In this document: piece after piece, positions 8,282-18,826 of the stretch
Position numbering within the stretch: position 1 is the stretch's first letter
How the letters are laid out: the number at the start of each line of letters is the position of its first letter
Assembly (NCBI RefSeq): GCF_017873435.1
Contig: NZ_JAGGKG010000029.1
Coordinates: forward strand, 1-47,741
From: Paenibacillus turicensis
GTDB lineage: Bacteria; Bacillota; Bacilli; Paenibacillales; Paenibacillaceae
Length of the DNA stretch: 47,741 nt
Direction: 5' to 3'
Position numbers and translations under genes: made by a program
The notes under the pieces: generated by a model
What the model saw: the letters and a program-made list of their open reading frames with translations, nothing else
Database searches by the model: none
Told to the model about the DNA's origin: nothing

Positions 8282-9535
8282 CTATTCTTCCTGACGCCAT
8301 ACATCCGCACCTAATGCACGCAGATTTGTAACTAAATTATCATAGCCACGATCAATCAGTTCAACACCAGAAATTTCAGTGACACCTTCCTCTACCGTTA
8401 ACCCCGCAATGACAAGTGCTGCGCCTGCACGCAAATCAGCTGCCTTCACTTTGGCAGAATTCAGTTTGCCACCTTCAATAATAGCAGATCTACCCTCTAC
8501 CCGGATTTTTGCGCCCATGCGTACTAATTCAGGTACATGCTTAAATCTATTGCTGTACACAAAATCACTAAGAATGCTTACACCTTCGGCTTGGGTTAAA
8601 AGGCTGGTCATCGGTGATTGCATATCGGTTGGAAAACCTGGATAGACAAGTGCTTTGACGTCAACATGCTCATAGCGAGAAGCCCCAATAACTCGAATAG
8701 ACTCATCAAGCTCCTCTACCGTTACACCCATTTCAATTAGCTTAGCAGTCAGTGCTTCTAAGTGTTTAGGAATGACGCCATCTACCAAGACGTTACCTCT
8801 CGTTGCAGCAGCAGCAATAAGGTAGGTGCCTGCTTGAATGCGGTCGGGAATAATTGAATGACGACAGCCCTTCATTTCCTTTACACCTTCAATACGAATC
8901 GTTTCTGTACCTGCTCCTTTGATGCTTGCACCCATAGAGTTAAGCAATGTAGCAACATCAATAATTTCAGGCTCCTTGGCCGCATTTTCAATCGTGGTTG
9001 AACCTTTGGCTCTAGCCGCCGCTAACATAATATTAATCGTTGCACCTACACTGCTAACATCCAAATAAATTTTAGCACCCTTTAATTCTTTGGCGTGTAA
9101 ATGAATAGCACCATGCTCATTCGTTACGGTAGCACCTAATGCCTCAAAACCTTTAATGTGTTGATCGATGGGTCTAGGTTCAAAATTACACCCACCTGGT
9201 AATCCAATCGTTGCCTCGCCAAAACGTCCAAGCAAAGCGCCCATCATATAATAGGAAGCACGTAGCTTTTTCACGGGTCCATTTGGCATCGGTATTGAAC
9301 GAATACGGCTAGGATCGATGATGATCTGATTATCAGACCATTCTACACTCGCTCCTAACTCCTCTAATATTTCTGTATATACAGCAACATCGCTAAGACG
9401 TGGTAGATTGTCCAGAATAACGGTTGACTCTGCTAAAATCGCAGCAGGCAACAACGCAATCGCACTGTTCTTTGCTCCACTAATCTGTACAACTCCCTCT
9501 AATGGGCGTCCACCACTAATCATTAATTTTTCCAT
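8282..9535 (-). CDS. murA: UDP-N-acetylglucosamine 1-carboxyvinyltransferase (MurA/MurZ)
   Basis: This enzyme makes the first committed step of peptidoglycan synthesis, adding enolpyruvate to UDP-GlcNAc. The 417-residue protein begins with [22 protein letters not shown]. It has the catalytic/fosfomycin cysteine C116 in [14 protein letters not shown], and the late motifs [10 protein letters not shown] and [12 protein letters not shown]. The ATG at 9533-9535 follows AGGGGGA; a longer upstream reading lacks a site. Its position between fba and rho corresponds to B. subtilis murZ (murAB), the second MurA paralogue, so the organism probably has another murA elsewhere. Confidence 0.95.
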   Translation of the reverse strand: MEKLMISGGRPLEGVVQISGAKNSAIALLPAAILAESTVILDNLPRLSDVAVYTEILEELGASVEWSDNQIIIDPSRIRSIPMPNGPVKKLRASYYMMGALLGRFGEATIGLPGGCNFEPRPIDQHIKGFEALGATVTNEHGAIHLHAKELKGAKIYLDVSSVGATINIMLAAARAKGSTTIENAAKEPEIIDVATLLNSMGASIKGAGTETIRIEGVKEMKGCRHSIIPDRIQAGTYLIAAAATRGNVLVDGVIPKHLEALTAKLIEMGVTVEELDESIRVIGASRYEHVDVKALVYPGFPTDMQSPMTSLLTQAEGVSILSDFVYSNRFKHVPELVRMGAKIRVEGRSAIIEGGKLNSAKVKAADLRAGAALVIAGLTVEEGVTEISGVELIDRGYDNLVTNLRALGADVWRQEE

Positions 9536-9628
9536 ATAATAAAGATCCCCCTGAAGCCAAATACATAGACTTATCGTTGTGTTTAAAATTAAATTCAAGG
9601 ATTCTTATACATAATAACATTTCTGAAC

Positions 9629-9676
9629 ACAAATAGGAAAGACGCCAGCATCTTTGCCGACGTCTTTCCTATTTGT
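9629..9676 (-). terminator. Very long hairpin after fba
   Basis: A 21-bp stem (9629-9649 with 9656-9676, 16 of these pairs in an unbroken Watson-Crick arm) closes a 6-base loop. It follows fba on the minus strand. No clear T-run follows, so it may act as an RNA-stabilising 3' end as well as, or instead of, a terminator. Confidence 0.6.
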
Positions 9677-9708
9677 ATAGCTACTTATAGTTAGGTTAAA
9701 CCGTGATA

Positions 9709-10560
9709 TTAGGCTTTATTGTTTGAGCCAAACTCGCGAATTTTACCAATTACAGTTTCTTTAATTGCTTCACGTCCTGGTTGGATAAATGTACGAGGAT
9801 CGTAAGCATCTGGTTTAGCAGCAAGCACTTCACGAACAACTTTCGCGAATACAACTTGGTTTTCAGTGTTTACGTTGATTTTGGAAGTACCAAGAGAGAT
9901 TGCTTTCTTGATATCATGCTCAGGAATACCAGTTCCACCATGAAGAACAAGTGGAAGCTTAATAGTATTACAAATTTCTTCCATTTCTTTGTATCCAAGA
10001 TTAGGCTCACCATGGTAAGGACCATGAACGGAACCAAGCGCTGGTGCCAATGTATCAATTCCAGTTGCAGAGATTGCAATACAATCTTCTAGTTTAGCAT
10101 ACATAATGCCGCCAATAACGTCATCTTCTTGTCCGCCTACAGTACCTACTTCAGCTTCTACAGACACGCCTTTAGCATGGGCATATTCAACTACTTTTTT
10201 AGTAATTTCTACGTTTTCTTCGATTGGGCTATGAGAAGCATCAATCATTACAGATGTAAATCCAGCATCGATAGCTTCTTTACATTTGTCAAAGCTTGAA
10301 CCATGATCAAGATGAATAGCAACTGGAACAGTAATTTTAAGGTCATGCATAAGACCTTCTACCATTTTAACTACAGTATAGAAACCGCTCATGTGACGAG
10401 CAGCGCCTTCAGATACACCTAAAATAACTGGTGATTTCTCAGCTTCTGCTGCGTTTAAAATTGCTTGTGTCCATTCAAGGTTGTTAATGTTGAATTGACC
10501 TACAGCGTATTTTCCCTCAAGTGCTTTGTTCAACATCTCTGTCATTGATACTAATGGCAT
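9709..10560 (-). CDS. fba: Class II fructose-bisphosphate aldolase
   Basis: The enzyme interconverts fructose-1,6-bisphosphate with glyceraldehyde-3-phosphate and DHAP in glycolysis. The 283-residue protein has the zinc and catalytic region [11 protein letters not shown] (D85, H86), HGPYHGEPN and VLHGGTGI. It is the short class II type common in Bacillus. AGGAGG stands 7 bases before the ATG. The gene follows spo0F by about 180 bases, separated by a terminator and a weak promoter. Conservation of spo0F-fba linkage is known from Bacillales. Confidence 0.96.
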   Translation of the reverse strand: MPLVSMTEMLNKALEGKYAVGQFNINNLEWTQAILNAAEAEKSPVILGVSEGAARHMSGFYTVVKMVEGLMHDLKITVPVAIHLDHGSSFDKCKEAIDAGFTSVMIDASHSPIEENVEITKKVVEYAHAKGVSVEAEVGTVGGQEDDVIGGIMYAKLEDCIAISATGIDTLAPALGSVHGPYHGEPNLGYKEMEEICNTIKLPLVLHGGTGIPEHDIKKAISLGTSKINVNTENQVVFAKVVREVLAAKPDAYDPRTFIQPGREAIKETVIGKIREFGSNNKA

Positions 10561-10622
10561 GGTTCCATCCTCCTAAAGGTGTTGGTTTTTTCTTATAAAA
10601 TAGCCGACATTCACACTTCGTT

Positions 10623-10651
10623 ATTATAACACAATCCAAGACAAATACTAA
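10623..10651 (-). promoter_or_regulatory. Candidate fba promoter
   Basis: The minus strand has a perfect TATAAT (10623-10628) with TTAGTA 17 bases upstream (10646-10651). The -35 is weak. Confidence 0.45.
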
Positions 10652-10691
10652 ACAAGCTTTAATATTATTTACAAGAAAAAAAGCTCACACT

Positions 10692-10736
10692 AAAAAGAGG
10701 TAATCCTTTCCTTCAGTCAGGACTTAGATGTACCTC
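10692..10736 (-). terminator. spo0F terminator
   Basis: On the minus strand GAGGTA (10731-10736) pairs with TACCTC (10697-10702) around an inner partially paired segment, and five T follow. Confidence 0.65.
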
Positions 10737-10742
10737 GTTACC

Positions 10743-11120
10743 TTAAATCGTTCCTCCACCCATAAGGTGATTATTTACAGCCAAACGCATCTCATCAATA
10801 TCAAAAGGTTTAGTAAAATGCATCAGCGCACCAAGATCTGTCGCTTGTTTAATCATATCAAGTTCGCCATAGGCAGTCATCATAATGACCTTGATGTCAG
10901 AGTTTATTTCTTTAATATGCTTAAGAATTTCGAGTCCATCCATACCGGGTATTTTCATATCCAGTAGAACAAGATCTGGAGCCTCATTCCTTACAATCTC
11001 CAGCGCCACTTTTCCATTAGGAGCTTGCATCGTTGTATAACCTTCACTATTAAAAACTTCCATTAACAATATCCGAATTCCGTTCTGGTCATCTACAATC
11101 AACACTTTCTTGTCTTTCAC
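10743..11120 (-). CDS. spo0F: Sporulation phosphorelay response regulator Spo0F
   Basis: Spo0F takes phosphate from sporulation kinases and passes it to Spo0B. The 125-residue single receiver domain keeps the acidic pocket D10/D11, the phospho-acceptor D54 ([11 protein letters not shown]), T82 (MTAYGELDM), H101 and K104 ([10 protein letters not shown]). These match the B. subtilis positions exactly. It starts with GTG after a run of G (GGGGGGGAGA). A sigma-H-like promoter with a possible Spo0A box lies upstream. A PAS-domain kinase that could feed it is at 36091-37986. Confidence 0.96.
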   Translation of the reverse strand: MKDKKVLIVDDQNGIRILLMEVFNSEGYTTMQAPNGKVALEIVRNEAPDLVLLDMKIPGMDGLEILKHIKEINSDIKVIMMTAYGELDMIKQATDLGALMHFTKPFDIDEMRLAVNNHLMGGGTI

Positions 11121-11171
11121 AAAAGTCTCCCCCCCTACAGTCGCACCTAAATATACTTAGATGAATAATAA

Positions 11172-11230
11172 ATTCGCTCTAGAACATAAAATCCCTTCTG
11201 ATCTGGAAAAAAGATACTGTTTCTTCTACA
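11172..11230 (-). promoter_or_regulatory. Sigma-H-like spo0F promoter with possible 0A box
   Basis: The minus strand shows AGGGATT (11190-11196), 11 bases, then AGCGAAT (11172-11178). This is one mismatch from the sigma-H pattern AGGAWWW-N11-RNNGAAT. Upstream, TGTAGAA (11224-11230) differs in one base from the Spo0A box TGTCGAA. In B. subtilis spo0F is controlled by sigma-H and Spo0A, so the reading fits, but it rests on motifs alone. Confidence 0.5.
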
Positions 11231-11242
11231 ATTTCCGCATAC

Positions 11243-11285
11243 AAAAAAGCACCCCAAATGAATGATTACTCTCATTTAGGGTGCT
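11243..11285 (-). terminator. pyrG terminator
   Basis: A 14-bp stem with one mismatch (11248-11261 with 11272-11285) is followed on the minus strand by six T (11243-11248). Confidence 0.85.
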
Positions 11286-11337
11286 GTATATTTTTAATCA
11301 TCTACCAAAAAGCCATGTCGGTACTTACCGCCAAGCC

Positions 11338-12984
<1,647 letters not shown>

Positions 12985-13031
12985 TTAGATCCTTAGCGTA
13001 ACCCAAATTGAAGCAATTAAAGCAAAAAAAC

Positions 13032-13067
13032 AAAAAAAGTGACACCCGAATAGGTCGGGGCACTTTT
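13032..13067 (-). terminator. pyrG leader attenuator hairpin
   Basis: On the minus strand AAAGTG-C-CCCGA pairs with TTCGGG-TGT-CACTTT and seven T follow. The 5' arm carries CCCC, which could pair with an added poly-G 5' end and so break the terminator. It lies 40-75 bases after the predicted pyrG start and downstream of the rpoE stop. Confidence 0.8.
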
Positions 13068-13105
13068 ATTAAAAAAAATTATAGTTATAGGTTAAAATCT
13101 CATAA

Positions 13106-13145
13106 GCCCATGCAATAGTTTACCCGTTAGCATAGCCTCTGTCAA
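13106..13145 (-). promoter_or_regulatory. pyrG promoter with GGGC initiation
   Basis: The minus strand reads TTGACA (13140-13145), a 17-bp spacer, TAAACT (13117-13122), 7 bases, then GGGC (13106-13109). In B. subtilis, pyrG transcripts start GGGC; when CTP is low, polymerase stalls before the C and adds extra G. Confidence 0.8.
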
Positions 13146-13192
13146 GTAAGAACACGAGCTTATAAAACAATCCTATGGCAGAAATGTTAACC

Positions 13193-13774
13193 TTATTTGT
13201 CGTAATCTTCTTCCTCATAATCTTCGTCTTCTTCATCTTGCTCTTCTTCATCGTCTGAGAGCTCATCATCGACAAGATCTTCATCAATTTCTTCATCATC
13301 AATTAAGGAATCGTCTTCTACATCCTCAATATCTTCATCTTCAATCTCTTCGTCTTCATCTGTAAATAATTCATCTTCATCATCCACAGAATCAAATCCA
13401 TCGTTATCCGCAGTAAACTTCTTCTCAACCTCATCAGAGAAATCATCATCCTCAACATCATCATTAATGATACGAGGACGTTTCGAAGAGCTCACAGGAT
13501 CCTCAGAACGTTCAATTGGATACCAACGTTTAAGACCCCAAAGATTAGCACCAACACATGCAAATCTGCCGTCGATATTGATTTCCGTATATAATTCCGC
13601 AATTGCCTCTTGGGATTGTTCTTCAGACATTCCACGAAGCTTAGCTACTTCTTTCATTAGGTCACGATAATAATACGGGGTATTTGCAGCTTTCAAGACC
13701 ATAAAGGCCAAATCAACCATAGGAATTTCTAAAGCTCTTTCCTGATCAATGTTCAAATTGAGTGGTGTACTCAC
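13193..13774 (-). CDS. rpoE: RNA polymerase delta subunit
   Basis: Delta binds core polymerase and speeds recycling and promoter choice in Firmicutes. The 193-residue protein has the N-terminal HARE-HTH domain (about 15-90; MVDLAFMVLKAANTPYYYRDLM and GRFACVGANLWGLKRWYP). An unfolded, almost purely Asp/Glu tail follows from about residue 110 to the end. The DNA for the tail is a long imperfect GAT/GAA repeat. I use the GTG at 13772-13774, with AGAGGAAG 9 bases upstream, over a longer reading. It is followed by the pyrG promoter. Confidence 0.93.
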   Translation of the reverse strand: MSTPLNLNIDQERALEIPMVDLAFMVLKAANTPYYYRDLMKEVAKLRGMSEEQSQEAIAELYTEINIDGRFACVGANLWGLKRWYPIERSEDPVSSSKRPRIINDDVEDDDFSDEVEKKFTADNDGFDSVDDEDELFTDEDEEIEDEDIEDVEDDSLIDDEEIDEDLVDDELSDDEEEQDEEDEDYEEEDYDK

Positions 13775-13944
13775 TGACAGACACTTCCTCTCACACAAAG
13801 TTCAAAGTCACTTACATTTCCTTACTTATTCATATCACACCTAAGTAAACCTTATTTGAAATGAAAAAGCAAGTTCTATCATAAACAAAACCAAGCGGCT
13901 TGGCTATCCTTAATGCAAAATTTTTTTTCTATTGTGAATTTAAA

Positions 13945-13994
13945 CATAAAAAAGTCGCCCTTCTACAGGTGTTATGCTGCAAAAGGACGACTTT
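13945..13994 (-). terminator. Orphan minus-strand terminator upstream of rpoE
   Basis: AAAGTCGTCCTT (13983-13994) pairs with AAGGGCGACTTT (13951-13962) with one mismatch, and a T-run follows (13946-13953). No minus-strand gene lies before it: the next gene upstream is the divergent protease. It could end a small RNA or act as an attenuator in a long rpoE leader. Upstream (14000-14060) are two more palindromes, AGAGCAAATTTGCTCT and TATCC...GGATA. I found no convincing promoter for such a transcript. Confidence 0.6.
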
Positions 13995-14084
13995 CTGACT
14001 GTATCCTTCCCTTAGCAAGACTTTAACCTCACGAAGGGATAGAGCAAATTTGCTCTCTATTTATGTTATGACCGTAAAGCGTAT

Positions 14085-14113
14085 TTGACACGCAAGTTAC
14101 AAGCCTATATTTT
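14085..14113 (+). promoter_or_regulatory. Promoter of the S8 protease gene
   Basis: TTGACA (14085-14090), a 17-bp spacer and TATTTT (14108-14113) on the plus strand, leaving a leader of about 110 bases. Confidence 0.6.
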
Positions 14114-14231
14114 TGTTTATTTAGCGTTTTCACATTAAGTGCCTATTTCCTCTAAAAAGGGCCCCTTCCCAAGCCACAAATCAATCCTTGTCATACTATA
14201 CTGCATACTTCGTCAGGAGGGGCTGCCATTT

Positions 14232-15359
14232 ATGGACTACTCCGTATTCCTCCAATATTTAAATGATCATATCGATACCTCCGGAAAAAACGGACGACAC
14301 ATTATTCGATTTTCAAACAAAAGGCAATTTTTAGATTGTATACAAGAGCTTTATAGACTAAAGGGCAAATATACCGCTTTAAAAAACATACGCATCATAT
14401 CCCTGCTTCAAGCCTTGGTATGCCCATTAACGAAGGCGGCAATGCTTTCGAGTGAAAAAGGAAGCTTTAAAATTGAAAAGGATGCTCGTATTAAAGAAAT
14501 AACAACCTCTAACGGCAAAGAGCCTAAGCCTAACATTCCGTGGGGGGTAAAACGAATTGGTGCTCCAGCCATGTGGTCCCGCTCTACTGGTTATGGTGTC
14601 CGAATTGGGGTCATTGATACTGGAATCGACTATAATCACCCTGATCTTAAAAATTCAGTAGCTAAAGGGGTCAATATCATCAACCCAGCCTCACTACCCT
14701 ACGATGATAATGGACATGGGACGCATATTGCAGGCACAATTGCTGCAGCAGGGGGAATTCAAGGCATGATTGGAGTTGCTCCACGTGCCATGATTTATCC
14801 TGTAAAATCATTTAGCTATGATGGCTCAGCCTACGTCTCTGATATTATTTTAGGAATAGACTGGTGCATTCGCAATAAAATGCATGTCATTAATATGAGC
14901 TTTGGGATGAAAAGTAGAAGTAGTGCTTTACAAAGCATCATAAAAAAAGCATATAGCGAAAATATTGTCGTTGTAGCCTCAGCAGGAAATGACAAAAAGA
15001 ATCGCACTGTCGATTATCCAGCCAGATATCACCAGACAATATCAGTAGGTGCAACAGGACGGAATGGCAAAATAGCTAGCTTTAGTAATCGAGGACCCCA
15101 TATTGATTTATACGCACCCGGAGAGCGTGTGCATTCCTCTTGGCTTGGTGGTGGCTATCGTGAGATGAGCGGAACCTCTATGGCAACCTCACATGTTAGT
15201 GGCACGATTGCCTTATTGTTATCCCTGAAGCCCGGACTTAAACCCGATGAGATTAAACGTCGATTACGCCGAGCTTCACGTCCAATCGGACACAACAATA
15301 AGACTAAAACATCTATTGGCGAGGTATGTGCAACTCGTATATTTAAAGTGCCTAAGTAA
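14232..15359 (+). CDS. Subtilisin-family (S8) serine protease without signal peptide
   Basis: The 375-residue protein has the complete subtilase triad: D129 in GVIDTGIDYNHPDL, H162 in NGHGTHIAGT and S316 in GTSMATSHVSG; the oxyanion asparagine region is ASAGND. An N-terminal region of about 100 residues looks like a small pro-domain (HIIRFSNKRQFLDCIQEL). I see no hydrophobic signal peptide, so it is either cytoplasmic, like the Bacillus intracellular protease, or exported by another route. The ATG at 14232 follows AGGAGGGG by 9 bases. It stands alone and divergent between rpoE and argS, unlike the minus-strand housekeeping genes around it. Confidence 0.9.
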   Translation: MDYSVFLQYLNDHIDTSGKNGRHIIRFSNKRQFLDCIQELYRLKGKYTALKNIRIISLLQALVCPLTKAAMLSSEKGSFKIEKDARIKEITTSNGKEPKPNIPWGVKRIGAPAMWSRSTGYGVRIGVIDTGIDYNHPDLKNSVAKGVNIINPASLPYDDNGHGTHIAGTIAAAGGIQGMIGVAPRAMIYPVKSFSYDGSAYVSDIILGIDWCIRNKMHVINMSFGMKSRSSALQSIIKKAYSENIVVVASAGNDKKNRTVDYPARYHQTISVGATGRNGKIASFSNRGPHIDLYAPGERVHSSWLGGGYREMSGTSMATSHVSGTIALLLSLKPGLKPDEIKRRLRRASRPIGHNNKTKTSIGEVCATRIFKVPK

Positions 15360-15391
15360 GATTCTATTAGCTAAAATTCAATAAAAAGGAC

Positions 15392-15426
15392 AAAAACACC
15401 CTCCTTCATAAAAAGGAGGGCGTTTA
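15392..15426. terminator. Bidirectional terminator between the protease and argS
   Basis: CCCTCCTT pairs with AAGGAGGG around a short A-rich loop. T-runs flank both sides (GTTTAAAA on plus, GTGTTTTTG on minus). It ends both converging genes. Confidence 0.85.
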
Positions 15427-15429
15427 AAA

Positions 15430-17109
15430 TTACATGCGATCTGGCGCAGACACACCAATTAATGTCAATACATTTTTAATGGCTGTACGCACAGCACCTA
15501 GCAATGCTAAACGAGCAAGACTTTGCTCCATATCCTCTGTAATGACACGTTCTGCACGATAATAGCTGTGTAATAACGAAGCTAGCTCATACACATAACG
15601 GACTAAACGATGAGGAGCGTAAAGAGAAGCCGCAGCACTAATTTCTTCTGGAAGCTCTCCTACCTTACGAAGCAAATCATATTCATGCTCTGTAGTGAGC
15701 TTATTAAAGTTAATTTTGTTAATGTCATCAATCGTAATGCCCTGTTCTTCAGCTTGACGGAAAATGCTACAAATCCGAGCATGTGCATATTGCACGTAAA
15801 ATACAGGGTTGTCATTTGAAGTCGAAACCGCTAGATCCATATCGAAATCAAGATGGGAATCCATACTACGCATCGTAAAGAAATAACGAATCGCATCTAC
15901 GCCTACCTCATCCATCAGATCTACCATCGTTACCGCCTTGCCTGTCCGCTTAGACATTTTAACCTTCTCACCATTTTGGAACAAGCTTACCATCTGTGCG
16001 ATCAATACGGTTAGCTTGTTAGGATCTTTGCCTAACGCCTCCATCGCTGCACGAATCCGAGGCACATAACCATGATGATCTGCTCCCCAAATGTTAAACA
16101 TGCGGTCATAACCACGTTCGTATTTATCACGATGATAAGCGATATCTGGTGTTAAATATGTATACGTTCCGTCATTTTTCACCAATACACGATCCTTATC
16201 GTCGCCATAATCTGTTGTTCTTAGCCATGTCGCACCCTCATGCTCATAAACTTGTCCTTTGCTTTTCAGCTCTTCTAAAGACAATTCAACCTTTTTATTC
16301 TCATAAAGAGATGTTTCACTAAACCAAATATCAAAATCAACACGAAATCGAGCTAAGTCGCGTTTGATTTTATTTAATTCCTTTTCCAATCCAAATTTAC
16401 GGAGGAATTCCATTCGAGCTTCCTCTGACATTTGCAGAAGTGCTTCCCCTTGCTCTTCAATTAACTCCTTAGCAAAACCTTTAATGTCTTCACCATGGTA
16501 ACCATCCTCAGGCATTGGAACGTCCTGACCAAGTGCTTGTAAATAACGCGCTTCAATAGATTTGCATAAATTCACAATTTGATTGCCTGCATCATTAATG
16601 TAGTATTCTCGTGTCACATCATAACCAGCAAAATCAAGAATGTTGCACAATGCATCTCCTACTGCCGCACCACGAGCATGACCTAAATGTAAGCTTCCTG
16701 TCGGGTTAGCACTTACAAACTCCATCTCAACCTTTTGACCTGCGCCATCCTCTACACGTCCATAACGATCATTTTGTTCATACACCTGTTTAATAACGGG
16801 ATACAAATAGCTTTTACTTACTGTAAAGTTGATAAAACCTGGACCAGCAATTTCAGCACGCTCAATGCCTGCTTTAGCTAAATCCATATGCTTGATAAGT
16901 TCCTCTGCAATTTGTCTTGGGTTCCGCTTGGCAATGCGGGTAAGCTGCATCGCTGCATTTGTAGCGAGGTCACCGTGCGCCTTATCCTTTGGGACTTCTA
17001 ATGTAATCGTTGGGACTTCCTCTAATGACGCTAAACCAGCCGCAACAATTGCATCACTAATTGCCTGTTTTACATCTAAGTTTAGTTGTTCTAATGGACT
17101 TATTGTCAT
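15430..17109 (-). CDS. argS: Arginyl-tRNA synthetase
   Basis: A class I synthetase of 559 residues. It has the N-terminal Add-1 domain, the HIGH-type motif in [14 protein letters not shown] (about residue 130), the KMSK motif in [15 protein letters not shown], and the C-terminal DALR anticodon-binding domain ending in [17 protein letters not shown] precedes the ATG by 8 bases. The first four bases overlap the ywiB stop (ATGA), suggesting coupled translation. Confidence 0.97.
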   Translation of the reverse strand: MTISPLEQLNLDVKQAISDAIVAAGLASLEEVPTITLEVPKDKAHGDLATNAAMQLTRIAKRNPRQIAEELIKHMDLAKAGIERAEIAGPGFINFTVSKSYLYPVIKQVYEQNDRYGRVEDGAGQKVEMEFVSANPTGSLHLGHARGAAVGDALCNILDFAGYDVTREYYINDAGNQIVNLCKSIEARYLQALGQDVPMPEDGYHGEDIKGFAKELIEEQGEALLQMSEEARMEFLRKFGLEKELNKIKRDLARFRVDFDIWFSETSLYENKKVELSLEELKSKGQVYEHEGATWLRTTDYGDDKDRVLVKNDGTYTYLTPDIAYHRDKYERGYDRMFNIWGADHHGYVPRIRAAMEALGKDPNKLTVLIAQMVSLFQNGEKVKMSKRTGKAVTMVDLMDEVGVDAIRYFFTMRSMDSHLDFDMDLAVSTSNDNPVFYVQYAHARICSIFRQAEEQGITIDDINKINFNKLTTEHEYDLLRKVGELPEEISAAASLYAPHRLVRYVYELASLLHSYYRAERVITEDMEQSLARLALLGAVRTAIKNVLTLIGVSAPDRM

Positions 17110-17531
17110 GATTTCACTTCCTCCTGTATATGTAAACTATTAATGAAGTTTCCGTTTAGCTCTTCATACACATACAAATCATACACCCATGCAATCTTTA
17201 GTTCGTTTCCATGATTGTGGATTTCTAGCTTATCGGTCTGTGTAGACAGATTAAAGCTTGTGTATGGCGAACGATAAAACCCTGGACAACGCTGCTCAGC
17301 AATAAAGCTTTGCTCCGATTCAACGCTGCCATGGCGAATTATTTTCAGACTATGATCAGAAATTTTAAGTAATGTACGAACTTGTCCTTGATGTGGCGTT
17401 GATTGCTCTTCTGTATACTGAACATAACAGGTATTGCCTTTCACCTGCATTACCCCATCAAACTGCGCTCTAGTGTGCTCAGATCCCTGCTGACTCACAA
17501 TTTGGATAAGAACCTTCTTTTTCTCTGACAT
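17106..17531 (-). CDS. ywiB: YwiB-like DUF1934 protein
   Basis: A 141-residue beta-rich protein of the DUF1934 family, which folds like a calycin barrel; its ligand and role are unknown. The order ywiB-argS is conserved in Bacillales. I prefer the ATG at 17529-17531 ([10 protein letters not shown]); the ATG at 17549 directly follows its GAGGGA and so is badly spaced. A perfect TATAAT stands at 17574-17579 with a poor -35. The stop overlaps the argS start by four bases. Confidence 0.88.
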   Translation of the reverse strand: MSEKKKVLIQIVSQQGSEHTRAQFDGVMQVKGNTCYVQYTEEQSTPHQGQVRTLLKISDHSLKIIRHGSVESEQSFIAEQRCPGFYRSPYTSFNLSTQTDKLEIHNHGNELKIAWVYDLYVYEELNGNFINSLHIQEEVKS

Positions 17532-17618
17532 AACTAGTATAATCCCCATTCCCTCAAATACTCACAGGTATTTATTATACCGTTAGCACCCTTGTAATGC
17601 CATATCTATCTCTATAGA

Positions 17619-18626
17619 TTAAACTAAAGGGCTATTTAACACTATAAACGCAACTTTATCCTGTTGAAAATAAATATGAAAGATATAATAATCGCCAACT
17701 TTATAACTCCACCTGCTTGGTAGCTTCAATGCTTTAACATCAAGTATACGCTGGACTTCATTTTTACTCATTCCAATTTTAATCCCGTTCTTAGTCTGGT
17801 GTGCGTCATCCATAAATACAATCTGACCTGGTAACATTACAATCTCATCAGCAATATTAATGACTTCAGAAATTTGGGCTGAATCATTATCATAAAAAGG
17901 GATTTTCCAAAGCGGTGTTTCCTGCGTCAATTTTTGCTGCCATCCCTCAAAGTCTAGTCCATCAATTTGAAGCTGCTCGGCTTGTATTTGGTCTGCTTCA
18001 TCCGTAGCGTCCTGTTGCTCTTCTATCGTTGCTTGTTGCTTTAAATGATCAAATAAGGCTAGCTTCTTATCTTGTTCCAGCACCCGATTCATCAGCAATA
18101 ACACTTGATCATTTGCATAATACCATTTGCCATCCACCGCATACGCATTGACGCTAACATTATATGGAAGCACAATCGGCTCCTTTGCTCCAACATCAAT
18201 TTGAAGTTGTACATCTTGGGCAGAAGACGTTGCAGTTGTAGCAGATGAAGCCTGTACCTCCGCAATAGTCGTATCCGTCCACCTCAATGACTCAAGTATG
18301 ATTTGTGTATCATTTTTGGAAAGTGAAGCCTTGTTCCCCTCCCATTTTATTGTAATGGCTTTAACGTCCTTTTCCTTCCACGACTGTTGCTCTAGCAAAT
18401 AAGGATTGATGACTTTACCATTAGAAGGTATCTCACTAGAAGGTGGGGGTTGATTCGTAATTTGCTGATTAGCGTTGTCTTCTGACTGTGACGGCGGAGT
18501 ATCCGTCCCAAGCTTCTCCTCCTTAGAAGAAGGCCAATAGGTTGTAACCGCAACTGTAAATAAGACCATAAACATGATCGCCAGCGCAGACCTTGGTTTT
18601 GGTGGTTTATCTCGGGGCTCCCTCAT
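17619..18626 (-). CDS. Membrane-anchored hypothetical protein
   Basis: A 335-residue protein with a short basic N-terminus (MREPRDKPPKPR), one membrane segment (ALAIMFMVLFTVAVTTY) and a Ser/Pro/Gln-rich linker. A long extracytoplasmic part follows. The C-terminal GIKIGMSKNEVQRILDVKALKLPSRWSYKVG resembles small outer-face domains with a GMSKxEV repeat, such as DUF4309 types. The ATG at 18624-18626 follows GGAGGAG by 8 bases; a longer upstream reading contains this site. The function is unknown. It stands between ywiB and an ABC exporter with a terminator on the exporter side, so it has its own transcript. Confidence 0.75.
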   Translation of the reverse strand: MREPRDKPPKPRSALAIMFMVLFTVAVTTYWPSSKEEKLGTDTPPSQSEDNANQQITNQPPPSSEIPSNGKVINPYLLEQQSWKEKDVKAITIKWEGNKASLSKNDTQIILESLRWTDTTIAEVQASSATTATSSAQDVQLQIDVGAKEPIVLPYNVSVNAYAVDGKWYYANDQVLLLMNRVLEQDKKLALFDHLKQQATIEEQQDATDEADQIQAEQLQIDGLDFEGWQQKLTQETPLWKIPFYDNDSAQISEVINIADEIVMLPGQIVFMDDAHQTKNGIKIGMSKNEVQRILDVKALKLPSRWSYKVGDYYIFHIYFQQDKVAFIVLNSPLV

Positions 18627-18729
18627 ATGCATAACTCCTCCAAGGAAATTCCTAAAATTGTAATTTTTCATTATTTTCATCATACATTGCAAACTGCCTA
18701 CTGCTCATCATATCATAGCTTTTGATACG

Positions 18730-18781
18730 AAAAAAACCCTCATTCGACCACGTAGCTCGTTAAGCACGCTCAGAATGAGGG
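18730..18781 (-). terminator. Terminator of the ABC exporter gene
   Basis: CCCTCATTC (18773-18781 on minus) pairs with GAATGAGGG (18737-18745) around a long, partly paired loop, followed by seven T on the minus strand. Confidence 0.8.
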
Positions 18782-18826
18782 ATTCGTATCTATTCAGCTC
18801 TCTATTAGCTTCTTAATATGAAATGA

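Noticed and set aside
8069..8314. Plus-strand reading frame of 81 codons
   Set aside because: It runs through the rho promoter and nested repeats into the murA end, with no ribosome site.
13193..13470. Low-complexity repeat array in rpoE
   Set aside because: The GAT/GAA-rich stretch simply codes the acidic tail normal for the delta subunit.
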